Shown: positions 10,676-21,935 of the stretch, piece by piece
How the letters are laid out: every line of letters begins with the position of its first letter
Position numbering within the stretch: position 1 is the stretch's first letter
Assembly (NCBI GenBank): GCA_004802705.1
Contig: SGPL01000193.1
Span: 1 to 55,061, forward strand
Reading direction: 5' to 3'
Length of the DNA: 55,061 bases
From: Bondarzewia mesenterica
Taxonomy: Eukaryota > Basidiomycota > Agaricomycetes > Russulales > Bondarzewiaceae
Made by a program: the position numbers and the translations under genes
Notes under the pieces: model-generated
What the model saw: the letters and a program-made list of their open reading frames with translations, nothing else
What the model was told of the DNA's origin: nothing
The model's database searches: none

Positions 10676-13600
10676 GGCGAGAGGTGAACAACGAGTGCTT
10701 CTGGACGATGCAAGATGACCTTAGCCTCGATATAGTAATTGCTACTGAGCGCAGCATGATGCAGGCTTCTCGTGGGCATGAAATCCCTATCTGCATATGC
10801 TTGCATGCATGGCTGAGGCCAGAAGAGCTCGCAAGGGCCACAAGCTGTGTGCTTTCATGTGCCGCGTGTCTTTCAGTGGTGGGGGGGCCCCATGGTGGAA
10901 AGGGACTGAAATACCTGAATGGTCGATGAGTATCAAACATATCGCGTGGGAGCAAGTGTTATACTTAGCCGAGGATGCTAGTTCCGTTTGGGCGCTTGGC
11001 ACTTATCAGCTTGCAGCTTGAATACGAGTAGTTCGCAGTACGGAAAACAGGAAAGACACATGATTGAATAAATACCTATCTTTGCATGACTGTCGCAGAA
11101 CAGATAGTTTTTGCATTAGGCTCCTCAAGTCCAACGGAAACAAATGATGCAGGCAAGCTTGAATTCGACGTATCGTGCATCATTCCTAAGCACATATTTG
11201 GTGTCAAAGGTGAGTTAATCCGACGAACTCAAGGGGAAAAAAACGTCAATTGAGTTTGCCGCTGGCCTAAGTTTGTCGAGTGCCGGTGTGAGTCGCACGG
11301 TATTGCTGTGTCTGACGAGGGTCATCGAGCCCATCCCTGCCTCGCGACAAGTTTGTCGATTCAGAGGAAATACAGTAGAAATGCTAGAGTATGACTCGCG
11401 GTAGTCGCTAGGGTTCCACTCAAATCATGGATAGAACCCTATAGATACGCTGATTGTGAGCCGTAAACTCTGCAACAACGCCAGTCTAACTCAGTCAAGG
11501 CGTGCACGTACCAGTGAATGCACATATGCAGTTGCTCACTCAATGCGCCTGAAATATCATTTTGGTGCATCTCAGATGTCTCAAGTTTCAACAGCTTTTC
11601 TGTTGACTCTGTGCGAAGAAGACATCGTAGCACCCATTCTGAGCTCGTCAGCCTTTGGCTGAAAGGTGACGAGGGAACAGAACAAGAAAATATGTTGAGA
11701 TAATGTGTCGCACGGCTTGCGAAGGGGGCCATGCAAAACGATGCACTGCCTCAGCCGGCGAGACGCGAGTCCGAGGGCCGCGGCCGGACGGCCAGTACCT
11801 AAAGTTCCATGAAACGTCGGCCGTACGTGCACGTTCGTTTCATCCTGGTGCGTTGAACATGAATTTTAATTTAACAAATCTTGCTGAAACCCCATCTGAT
11901 ACTCCCTTTCTGCTACGATCCTAAACTATCTTATACTATGATGAGGTACGCGTTTTCTTCTTTATTTCTCTCCATCCGAACGTTTGAACGTTCAACGTTC
12001 ACCGTGAATGCTTTTGGATTCATGATATGCTTGAAGCATGATCAGACTAATGGGATACACATGCATGTTTAGCATTGTCCGACACTCAAGGAGTATGAAC
12101 GGCTTTCTGTTAATTCCTCGGGCTGAAGATTCAAGGCATGCAACAGAGCTACTCGCTGCCGCCATTGCAAATGTCCAATGTGCGTTGAATTTCAAGTCTT
12201 CATTCGCCATGCCCTCTCTTCCATCCGCAGTGCCGCTCACAAACTTCGTTTGAACAATTTCCCGTCCGGCCGAAGGTAAGTGATGTGCACCCCCAAGTTG
12301 CGTTTTCTCGAGGTGTTGTCATCCTCACACTCCGTTCAAGTTATATCCGAGGCGAGTGCACATTTTTGACTAGTAGCCTGGGTCAGTTACTTGAAAATGG
12401 CCTCATTTGAATTATGCATCAATTATGCTGGCAATTTGACGTTGGCAGAACACTCCGAAATTTGTGGTGACCGCGTTACGCCTTTCCTTTCTTCTAAGTA
12501 ACCGTGAATCTGGACACCGGCACCGATGGAAATGAGTGGAGTTCTGTGCGAGCTTTCGACCTGTCCGTAGTGGCCCGCGGGGCTGATGACATTTCTGAAT
12601 TCTGTGTGTTAACGAATGGGTTGCTTGTTTCATGTATGTACCTCACTATTTCGTTTGCTTGCACATCTTTGTATCCAAATTTTGCGACATTGGATCATGC
12701 GCGCCTTGACATCCCCTCCAAGCATTCTTAATTCTTTTACAAAGAAGGAAGCTCACAACAAAAAGTCTAATTCGATCCCCAACCAACACGCCTCCTGCTT
12801 GCTCCTGTAGGGCGCATTGATACATGCGATTTAACGCGATATACCATTGCCTTTCTGAGTGCATCCGAGAACGGCCCGCTCTGCCCGCCTGGCCCGCCAA
12901 ATATGCGTTAGGTTGTTACATAATCGATTGAGGACAGCCTCGTGGAAGGCCTCTTTTCCGAGCGTTGTCCGAGTTCATCTCAAGCCTTCTTCTGACTTAT
13001 GTATATCGACGTTCCATAAGTTAGTCAAGACGTTTGATCCCTGATGGGCCTCTTGGTATGTCCGACTTGCTATCGGCTTTTGACTGATCTGAGCGCACGG
13101 AAGAAGCTGGATTGGACCAAGATTGGACCATAATTATCTCTCCGTCGCACCCTCCTCTTCATGGATATGCTAATTTGGTGCGCTTGTTCACTTCTTTGTC
13201 TGATTCTCGCATTCTGCGCTCGGTAGGCGGGTGTAAGAGCATTCGATAGCATTTGACTCTTGAAGCTTGAAGCTTGAAGCTTGAGCGGCCATTAGTCCTT
13301 ACGGCACTGTGTAACGCTCTTTTCAGCTCGTCCCGTCCGGATTCCGTTGCGCGATGTCATTGGGTGACCTCCACAGCTCTGTTTTTGAATTGCATTCTCG
13401 AAGAACCCCCTGGAGAATACCCACGTGTCGTGCTGCCTGTCGCATGCATGGAGACCAGGCGGGATACATGAGGTGACCACTGACCAGCTTTCCTGCTCTG
13501 GGCGCGCCCGGCCCCCTCACTTCATACCATACACACACTCTCGCTTTCTGCTCTCTGGACTGACCCTTGCCGTTCCTATAACCCTGTATTCGTTCTATTA

Positions 13601-13721
13601 AACCTGTGAGTAAATCTGTTCATTGGCTTCATAGACCTGGCGGTTTATCATTCTCAAGGCAACTTGTGTGCGCCGATTCCAACTGACGCGTCCTATATTC
13701 GCACAAACACGAGTCTCAGAA
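10676..13721. other. 3 kb intergenic region between divergent genes
   Basis: The longest gene-poor stretch in the window, between the sedolisin and the coiled-coil gene. Short frames exist on both strands, but none has recognisable protein content or good splice partners. It contains a 12-bp palindrome TTGAACGTTCAA at 11984-11995, a direct repeat of AGATTGGACCA near 13110-13130, and a 7-bp tandem repeat at 13259. It may be a long regulatory region or carry non-coding transcripts; the sequence alone does not decide. Confidence 0.4.
13259..13285 (+). repeat. TTGAAGC tandem repeat
   Basis: About four copies of the 7-bp unit TTGAAGC in a row, each overlapping an AAGCTT palindrome, 440 bp upstream of the coiled-coil gene. 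Confidence 0.8.
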
Positions 13722-15869
13722 ATGCCTCAAACATCTTCAGGGCTCGTCGGTGCCAATAACACACCCTCCACTAGTGCTGGGATCATGCAGACGCTCCGTA
13801 CAGATGCGTCCCATGTCCATCCATCAATTGAGGTGCATAAGCCGAATAGACACTCTCGCAAATCGTCATGGGAGCGCCAGCGATCTTTGACGCGCAGAGA
13901 CGTTGCGCTCGCCATTCGTCTCCAAGACGAAGTCCAATCTCTGCAGGATGAGAACAAAGCTCTTAAATCGCACGTGGACAAAGCCCAGAGGCAGTTTCAC
14001 GCCGAACAGATTGCCAATCGTGATCAGCGACGCACGAACCGTGTCCTGGAAAGGAAAATTCAGCTGTTGAGGGGGAAGATGCATTCCCTTCGCGAGGGGT
14101 CTGGGGCGCAGAAACGGGCTTTGGAGGAGGAGTTGGAGGAACTGAGGGTACGGGAGGGAGGCCTGGTGAGGGCAAACGGGAGCATGGAGTTGGAGGTACT
14201 GGAAGCTCGCAGAGAACGAGATGCTCTATCCGAGGATATCTTTGCATACAAGGCCCGCATCGCGGAGCTGGAGCATGGGGAAGCCTTACGTTCGTCGATG
14301 GTTGGGGGGTCTTCGATCTGCTATGTGGATAGCGAAGACCAAGATCCTGAGGAGGATCTACTGCTGGAATCCATCATCGGCGAGTTGGAGAAAGTCGCCG
14401 CTGCATTGGATTACATGTCTCAGCAGGAGGAGTCGGACGAGGAAGTAGAAGGAGAGAGTCAAGAGCTCCAAGCGCCATTCTCGAAGATTCATTTCAATGA
14501 CCTCATCATGGTCGACGAGGGCATTCAAACCATTCCTGCGGAGGCGTTGAATCACATCGAGCTTGAGCTCAGGCAACGATGTCATGAACTGGAGGTCACG
14601 GGTGAGGAGAACGTGCACCGTTTGCACGAGTACCAAACGCAGGAATCCATCCTGCTGTCTCTCGTTGACGAATCTCGTCGCTGGGCCAACTCCGTGGAAG
14701 AGGGCTACGACGAACTACTCAGTTGCAAGGATCTATTTCTCCATGACTTGCAGGAGAAGAATTCCGAGCTTTGTTTCATTCACAAGGAGAGCCGGGCGCG
14801 CATCGAGGAGCTTGAAGCTGAGCTTCAGGATAGCCAGGATAAACTGCTCCTGGATGATGACTTTTTCGAGATGATGGAGGTGCGCGAGAGGCTGGAAGGT
14901 GCAGAACGCAATGCGGTTTTGTCGACGAACAGGATCGTGCAACTCGAGGCGGAGACATCAGATACTCGGGAGAAGCTCATCGAGGCTGGAGTTGTCGCTC
15001 ATCAGTTGCGTCGGGAGTGCAAGTTTCTGACGGAAAGAGTGGAGGAATTGGAGGCAGAAGCGGGAGAAATGCTGATTCTTTTAGATTCAGCGGACAGTCT
15101 AGTCGTCCACCTGCGGCAGGAGTTACAGAATGCCTTGCTGGAGGCTCGCGAAATGAGAAACGCGGGTGGAAACATTGATATGCCCACTATCGACGAGGAA
15201 GAGGAATGGGGGGAGAAGGAGTTTGCGGAGGCAGATACTTTACCATCCGATGAAGGGTCGATCGACACCCTGATCGCCGACTTTGGCGGTGCCTACCATC
15301 GTGTGGTCATTAACGTAGGGAAAGTACTCGACACCGATTCCCCCGACTTTGAGTTTGAGGAATTCACGGTGCCAGCCAACGAGGACGAGGCAACCGAAGC
15401 AGCCGACTTTTGGTCCATTAGTCCATCGACCCCCGTCGAGGCGCTGGAGGCGCTACGAAATGACATGATCTTGGAATGGGAATGCAAAACGCCTGGAGCT
15501 TCCCGCGTTTGCAAGCACGGCGTCGAAGAGCCGTTACACGCGAAGTCGCAGGTGTTGGAAGATGAGAACGAGCCGACCGATGGGCCATTCCAAGTTGCAT
15601 GGCAAGAGTTTGACATGGATGGGTCAGACGTGATGGAGGATGAATCCCAGGTGGACGAGTTGGAGAACCTTCCGTCTCCCGACTCTCCGTCTATCTACGC
15701 TCTGCTTTCGAAGGCAGTTGCATCAACCGATGCTGGTTTTATCGGCCATCTTCCAGACGACATCCTCCCATCTTGGGATTCAGACGGGGATGTGGCCCCG
15801 CCCTTTTCGATGCCCTCACATTATTGGCCAAACGATCGACCGCCATCGTATTCCTCACATAGTTCGTAA
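13722..15869 (+). CDS. Large coiled-coil protein of unknown function
   Basis: A single uninterrupted frame of 715 residues from the ATG at 13722. The open frame extends upstream, but without an earlier ATG. After a Ser/Thr-rich N-terminus and a basic stretch (RHSRKSSWERQRSLTRRD), residues from about 75 to 500 are heptad-rich with Leu, Glu and Arg (LQDEVQSLQDENKALK; ALEEELEELRVREGG; RARIEELEAELQDSQDKL), so long coiled coils are likely. The C-terminal third is acidic and Pro/Ser-rich, without structure hints, and ends SYSSHSS. No enzymatic motif is seen. It could be a cytoskeletal or spindle-pole scaffold, but that is only a guess from shape. The lack of introns is unlike its neighbours. Confidence 0.8.
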   Translation: MPQTSSGLVGANNTPSTSAGIMQTLRTDASHVHPSIEVHKPNRHSRKSSWERQRSLTRRDVALAIRLQDEVQSLQDENKALKSHVDKAQRQFHAEQIANRDQRRTNRVLERKIQLLRGKMHSLREGSGAQKRALEEELEELRVREGGLVRANGSMELEVLEARRERDALSEDIFAYKARIAELEHGEALRSSMVGGSSICYVDSEDQDPEEDLLLESIIGELEKVAAALDYMSQQEESDEEVEGESQELQAPFSKIHFNDLIMVDEGIQTIPAEALNHIELELRQRCHELEVTGEENVHRLHEYQTQESILLSLVDESRRWANSVEEGYDELLSCKDLFLHDLQEKNSELCFIHKESRARIEELEAELQDSQDKLLLDDDFFEMMEVRERLEGAERNAVLSTNRIVQLEAETSDTREKLIEAGVVAHQLRRECKFLTERVEELEAEAGEMLILLDSADSLVVHLRQELQNALLEAREMRNAGGNIDMPTIDEEEEWGEKEFAEADTLPSDEGSIDTLIADFGGAYHRVVINVGKVLDTDSPDFEFEEFTVPANEDEATEAADFWSISPSTPVEALEALRNDMILEWECKTPGASRVCKHGVEEPLHAKSQVLEDENEPTDGPFQVAWQEFDMDGSDVMEDESQVDELENLPSPDSPSIYALLSKAVASTDAGFIGHLPDDILPSWDSDGDVAPPFSMPSHYWPNDRPPSYSSHSS

Positions 15870-16636
15870 CCTTGTCGCGCTCGCGGCTGCTGCCACCGTC
15901 CGGTTTTCGTTGAACTGTATTGCTCACATTGGCAGTTTGACTAGTATGGTTATACTCGACCTCTTTAAATTTGGCTTCGTTGAATTCTACTACTGGATAT
16001 TCCCAGCAGTAACAACCCGTTCCTTTTTGACCTCACCCTCACAGTCCTTTGTAACCGATAAATGATCCTTGGTCATATTGTAGCTGCGTACTGAATTATA
16101 TCGTCACTATCTATCTAGTGCACGTTCGTGCCGCGACCTAGACGGTTTAAACTTTTTAACTCTTGACAATGAGCTCAGAACTCGAAACTTCACGTTCCCT
16201 TGAGGTGCGCAGCACCTGCGTCATCGAGGAATGTCATACCATAGAACTTTGAAATACAACAAGTGGGATGCTTGTAACCTTCCAATTTTCTACTTCACTT
16301 CTTCATAGCGCTTGTGGTAGTGAGACGCCGCTGCAACATGCCATTCTGCCTTTTTGAACTGCCTCTCTAATTCGTTCCAAAGAGCTCAGCGCTCAGCACT
16401 CGAACTCGAACTCTCTGCTATACCAAGCGCCTTGAGCTCCAGATATCAAGTTCCAGATTCCACATATCTACGCCTGCCGAAGATCCTTGACGCCCGCTGT
16501 AACTTGTGAATGCCACCCCGTCCCCTTCTAAACGTCTCTGTCTTCGTCTCTCGCCAATTTCGAAGCATAAAGACATCCTGTTCAACTCTCCATTCTCACC
16601 AACAAGAATTCTTGCCGTGCCTTCACGACTCCTCTT
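15870..16636. other. Intergenic region upstream of the App1 gene
   Basis: 767 bp between the coiled-coil stop and the App1 start, on the same strand. It should contain a terminator and a promoter. Direct short repeats such as GAGCTCAGCGCTCAGC near 16383 are present, but no clear TATA box. Confidence 0.4.
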
Positions 16637-19051
16637 ATGGCTGACGAAATGCGACTCCCAAGTTACTGGAAACCTCTTGCTTCGGCCTCCTCCCGGTTAT
16701 CCTCGTTCAAGGGCTACCTCTCCCAACGCGACTCCAAACGTGCTTTCCCGATGCGCAAGGAGCCGCAAATTGGAGAGATTGGGTCCGCCTCAAAGAGGCA
16801 GACTTGGACTCAGTGGGCGGGGCAAAAGATCGCGAAGGTGGCGCGCGAAGATTCTGCCAGTGAAAGTTCGGAAAAGATCATTTTGTTTCCAGGATGGGCG
16901 TCCAGAAGATATCATCATTTACCGGGGGGTTCGCAGGAAGGTGAGTTCCCCATTTTCATCTTCATACATCTTCTCTTTGGAAGTGTATCATTATTCCCAT
17001 GTACTATGTTTGGCCGTTTACGTGTATCCGTCTCACTGTTTGATTGTTAAGGTGCTCCTTTTGATGTAGAGGTCTTTGTATCCGGGTATGCGGTCAAGCA
17101 TCGTGCCCCAGGACTTATGACGCGCTCCCAGAAGACTGTTCTCAGGCTGGCGAAATGTAATGTGAACCGCTTTCCTTCCCTTCATCTTACCAATTCGTCT
17201 TGCAGCCTTCGCCTCCCTACCAAAGGTTGCCGGGCCGCCAAGCCCTGAGGACACTACTCTACCGCTATCGAAGTCTACTGAGGCGCTATTGGCGACAATG
17301 GAGCTTCCACCTCGACCTGATGAGATTACCGACGAGTCTGAAGTCCGCGCCCTGCATAGTTCACAATCCCGATATACATCCTCCGTCAACCCAGCCGCCT
17401 CACAAACATCACTCACCCTTTCTCCCACAGGCTCTTTTCCTCCCACCTTCCCTGATCTTCCCCCCTTACCAGCCACTCTCTCTTCCTCTTCTTCTTCGGG
17501 CCTTCAGTCTGAACTTCATCGGCTTCATCTGAACCTCGAGTCCCGGCTGCATCCTTTCTGGGCGGCAGCGCTTTGTTCTCGCACAATCCGCATCTCCGTC
17601 TATCCATACGTTGACCTTAAATCTGAACGCCCATCGTCCTCTAGCTCCCGCTCAGATGCCAGCTCCGGCGAGCGCGCAATTTTCGACGTGCTGCTCGCGA
17701 ACCGGAGCGTGCTTACGGCTCCTGACGGTGGGTTTCAGCTCAAGTTCACAATCCCGTGGGAGCAGTTGTGTACGCACCCGAAAGGCGTGCACATTGCATT
17801 TGGCGACCCCATGAGAGAGCACGACTTTGTCGTCCGGGCGGAGCTGTTACCCACGCCGCAAACTGTGAGCCGTCCGCAAACGCCGACGAGCGTGCCTGTG
17901 TACACAACCCCGTCTACCGTCCCAACCGCTAACACGACCGAGATGGTGCCACTGACATTCTCTCCTGTGCGAGTCATATCGGACATTGACGACACCTGCA
18001 AGTTGTCGAGTGTGGCGAGTGGTGCGCGGACTGTGTTCTACAACGTGTTTGTTCGGGATCTGAGGGAGAATGTAATTCGTGGGATGGGAGATTGGTATGG
18101 ATCAATGTGGAATCGTGGAGTGAGGTTCCATTATGTGGTAGGTATCTTTTTGTTGCTTGGCTCGTTTCTATCTAACGCAAAAAATAACAGTCCAACGGCC
18201 CATTCGAGCTCTTACCTGTAATCAGCGAGTTTTTGCAGCTCGCACAGCTGCCACCAGGCTCTATTCGCCTACGGTCTTATGGTACCCGCAATTTGTTCAA
18301 CGGTCTGCTCTCCGCGCCTGCAACCCGCAAGCGTGGAGGAGTGCTCGATGTCCTGAAGAGCTTCCCAGATTCGCGGTTTATCCTGATTGGGGATTCGGGC
18401 GAGCAGGATCTTGAATTATATGCGTCACTCGCGAAAGAGCGGCCGACGCAAATCTTGGCGGTGTTCATCCGGGACGTGAACAATTACGAGGATGGCGGCG
18501 CGGGAATCAACGATCCGACCGGGATATCTGCTGCAGATAATGGTTCGATCGCCCAGGCATTGTCGCTGAGCGGGATTGGTGTACCCGGAGTGCGTAGGGG
18601 CGGACTGTCAACGGCGAGGCATTCGGAATCGCTGCCGACGTCGCCTACAAAGCTGGCTCCCCAACCTGCGTTCGGCAATGCCGACTCGTCGCAATCGTTC
18701 ACAGAGGATTATTTTACCCCAAAGCCGCCACCATCGCTCGATCGCGATTGGTCTGTGCCCGGTTCACGCTCGAATACGCCGCCGCGATATACGTCTGGAA
18801 CGTTCAGTGCCGAACCATCAAATTACGGACCGCCATCCCCTTCGTTGTCGCTGTCAGTCTCAGACACTGGCTCTGGGCGGTTATCTATGTCGGAGGTGGA
18901 CAAGAAGCGGTACGCGCTGCAGGCGAGGGTGTGGAAGGCGCGCGGGGAGATGCCAAGAGGCATCGTGCTGAGGGCATTCAGAGAACCGGAGGAGTGTGTT
19001 GAGGCGGGCGAAATATTAGATCGCCTGGGTATCAAAGCGGGGATCCGCTGA
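16637..19051 (+). CDS. APP1: App1-type phosphatidate phosphatase (DUF2183 domain)
   Basis: Dephosphorylates phosphatidate to diacylglycerol; yeast App1 acts at actin patches in endocytosis. Four exons (16637-16940, 17052-17156, 17206-18137, 18191-19051) give 733 residues in phase. The N-terminal domain carries IILFPGWASRRYHH and FDVEVFVSGYAVKHRAPG, then a Ser/Pro-rich linker. The catalytic HAD-like DxDxT motif is SDIDDTCKLS, around residue 395, followed by NVFVRDL, GMGDWYGSMW, YVSNGPFELLP (completed across the last intron) and FILIGDSGEQDLELY. The tail is rich in Ser/Pro with many possible phosphorylation sites and ends in a conserved-looking segment (GIVLRAFREPEECVEAG). It is longer than yeast App1 (587 residues) because of the linkers. 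Confidence 0.9.
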
Positions 19052-19408
19052 GCATTTTCTGTGATTTCGCGTTGGGCTTTTGTTGTTTTCTTTACTGTTA
19101 TTTCGGACCTTGTTGTACTGGTTGCAATTGCTTAAGCTCTTCGTGTCACAAATATTGTAAACTTAACTCTCGTAGTCAATAATGGGTTTTAATACGCGAA
19201 CCTAAATACTCGCCCATCCGTTCAACAATGCATTGAGCATCCACGATGGGCCAAGGAGGGCTCGGGGGCTAATAGTACTAGTCTCCCAGTGGCAGGTTGT
19301 AGACACTTCCTTCAACCTTCGTACCTCAGGATATACGTGTCTGACAATAGTACGAGAGTGGACAATGACTCGGACTCGATTGTCTGCTTTACATAATCAT
19401 CTTTTCCA
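19052..19408. other. Intergenic region between App1 and TPT1
   Basis: 357 bp between two same-strand genes. It should contain the App1 3' end and the TPT1 promoter. No distinct motif was recognised. Confidence 0.4.
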
Positions 19409-20513
19409 ATGTTGCGCCTTTTCGTCACTCGAAGTAGACAACTTCAGGTGCTCGAAGCATTTTACCCTTTGACCAGACCCCTTCCGATCCGTAAATTTCA
19501 CTCAAAATCATCTCTTATGGCCGACCATCCGAAGCAAAAATCCAAGGGAAAGCTTAGGGGCCTTCCGAAAGATTCGTCGGAGGTTCGCATCTCAAAGACG
19601 CTGTCCTGGATCCTGCGTCACGGCGCACAGTCAGAAAAACTGTACATGCGTCCCGACGGTTTTGTGCGCGTCTCCGAGCTTGTGAGTCTTCATATCTCTC
19701 GAATTAGGACGGCGGGGATTATAGCATCTGAGAAGACGCGGTTATGAAAGTTGGCCACACCGAAGCTCAGGACGCAGCTCGATTTCGCGGGCTTGCAGAC
19801 GATCGTAGAGAATGATACCAAACAGCGATATACGCTAATGTCGGGGCCGGATGAGGCGGCCCTTGATGCAGGCGACATATGGTGGATAAGGGCGAATCAG
19901 GGACATTCCATGAAGGTAAAATCGTTTACAGTATGTGACGACCTTCTAGCCTGAGAGGACTATTGCAGAAAGTGAAACTGGATCTCAAACCGATCCTATC
20001 ATCCACAGATATACCTATGGCCGTGCATGGAACAAACGAGAATGCGTGGCGATCAATATGTGCGTGACTCAGTTTTCGTTCTTCCTGAGTGATTCTGACC
20101 GTCAATTTACCGACTCCAGCGACACAGGGTCTCTCCAAAATGACAAGGAACCACATACATCTAGCACAAGGCGTTCCGGGTGATGGCGTCATCAGCGGTC
20201 AGCTTCATTTCGTTCGACTTAACTGCTCTCATCCGTCTCATTCGTGTCCCCGCATTCGCGCCTAGGCATGCGGACCTCCGCTCAAGTGTTGATCTACATC
20301 GATGTGCAGAAGGCACTCGATGCTGGTATTCCCTTTTCCCTCTCGGATAATGGCGTGGTACTCACCGAAGGAGACGCGGAGGGATTCCTCAGACCTGAGT
20401 TTTTCGGTCGCGTGGAGGATCGTAGTGGGCGTCCTATAGCGGGCTGGAGTCCTGTCTCGACCACAGCACAGGCAACGGAAAATATTACCTCTTCTCATGT
20501 GGCGGAGGTTTGA
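19409..20513 (+). CDS. TPT1: tRNA 2'-phosphotransferase
   Basis: Removes the 2'-phosphate left at the splice junction of tRNAs, using NAD+. Five exons (19409-19681, 19751-19915, 19969-20059, 20120-20197, 20266-20513) give 284 residues in phase. The KptA/TPT1 fold is seen in order: VRISKTLSWILRHGA with the conserved RHG, YMRPDGFVRVSEL, KQRYTLM, WWIRANQGHSMK, PMAVHGTNENAWRSI, then RNHIHLAQGVPGD and the core strand SAQVLIYIDVQKALDAG. The start at 19409 adds a 37-residue Arg/Leu/Phe-rich leader before MADHPKQK (ATG at 19517). That leader could be a mitochondrial presequence or simply untranslated, so initiation at either codon is possible. It converges on the MYND gene. Confidence 0.92.
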
Positions 20514-20747
20514 GGTGTTCGCCGATGCATTTTACATGCTCGCAATTCGCAGGATAGAGGTATTCTCTAGCAAAGCAATCAACCCAACCTTTCCTTTTGT
20601 AAGGGCTCCTTTGAAGAGTCAATGATCGAGCCTTGTATATGCACTGTACGAGTAATTCTTGTCCAATACCAGATTCAATACTAGAAACTTGAAAGCACGT
20701 CAGTTCTGATAATAGCTAATCATAACTGCCGGTGAGCTCACAGTTAT

Positions 20748-21713
20748 CTAACACACGATGCCAGGAAAAACCGGATAACCGCAGGCAGCACGCTCCTCGT
20801 TCGGCAGTTCTACCCAGACCCACTTCGATCTTTCCTTCTTTACTCTTCCAATACGAACGGAAAGCTCCGTGGCATCATCGCTGGGTTCCTCACCAACTAA
20901 TCTCAGGACATGACCGTGCTCCGCCTTGAACTGCAGTCGCATGAACCAATCTTCGTGACGAGGAGGGGGTATCATGAACGAGGGAACCGCCGCAAGGATT
21001 GCTGCTATGGGCCGATCCCCCACTAGCCCGCGAGAGCACCACTCAAAGCTGCCGTCCCACTCGTACAAAATGGGCAACAACCCCATGAAGATGTTTCCAA
21101 CGACGCTACGCACATTCGCCTCAACCTCGGCGCGTGATTCGTTAGATTGATCGTAATTCCGCTTGCAGACGGGGTCAAGCTCGTTCAAAGGCATGAGGAC
21201 GCCGCTATCGAAACGGAAGGCGATGCTTGGGTTGCCCCCGCAATCAGGACGATAAGATAGACGGAAGTGGATGCAGTTGGAATGATAATCGAACTTCTTG
21301 ATGTCGCCGTGGCCAAGGCTGTGGCATACTGCGGCATAAGCAGCCTGGAGGATGGATCGGTCATGCGTGCGGAGAAATTCATGAAGCAGGTCGACTTTCT
21401 TGACGAGGGACGGCTCGCCAGGAGCACGCGGGGGAGCCTCTTGATCACGACGAGCTAATTCCTCGACTTGTTGGCGATATCCAATGCACGTTGGCCTGAT
21501 AGTTTAATTGTTCAGAAGGAATGGGCCAATGTTCGTAGGGGCATTAACGGCGCACTTATGGGTTTTCCAAGCGGAGGCCTGGCAATGTGTGCTGCAATAA
21601 GTCACTCTTTTGCAAAGCTTGCATACTTTGAAGGGTATATCCTTTGGAAACTGCAGGCAAAAATTGCAAGGAGTCGCCTTCCGACTGTGCCGAAGAGGCT
21701 GGTCTGATTGCAT
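20748..21713 (-). CDS. MYND-type zinc-finger protein
   Basis: Two exons (21713-21556, 21495-20748) give 301 residues in phase. Near the N-terminus is a MYND finger: CNFC, then CKLC, YCSTHCQASAWKTH and a final Cys. The H-x3-C pair is completed only by the splice (THK joined to PTC), which supports the intron. The remaining 240 residues have no motif I recognise; they are a mixed alpha/beta-looking domain with HSLGHGDIKKFDY and MIPPPRHEDWFMRL. MYND fingers bind proline-rich peptides, so a protein-interaction role is likely, but the partner is unknown. It has no SET domain. It is divergent from the membrane-protein gene. Confidence 0.75.
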
Positions 21714-21935
21714 AGCTGCAAATAAACTAAAGGTGGGTTAAGCTGATACAAGCCTTTTGAATATTGCAGCCATAGCCCATGAGGGTACTACATGATCTGC
21801 AACTTGCGGCGCGTGACCAGAAAACCGGTCACACTACTGTCACACTGTCATTTCTTTGCAGGCCTCCTCCTTATAACTCCCAAACATCTCTGAGTCTGAG
21901 TCCTCTTGCTCGATGTGCCCACTGCCCCATCACAC
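21714..21935. promoter_or_regulatory. Shared upstream region, MYND gene and membrane-protein gene
   Basis: 222 bp between two divergent start codons. No TATA box is evident; a GTCACACTACTGTCACACTGTC direct repeat lies near 21828-21849. Confidence 0.4.

Noticed and set aside
17033..17476. Minus-strand frame of 147 codons
   Set aside because: It overlaps well-supported App1 exons in antisense and has low-complexity composition.
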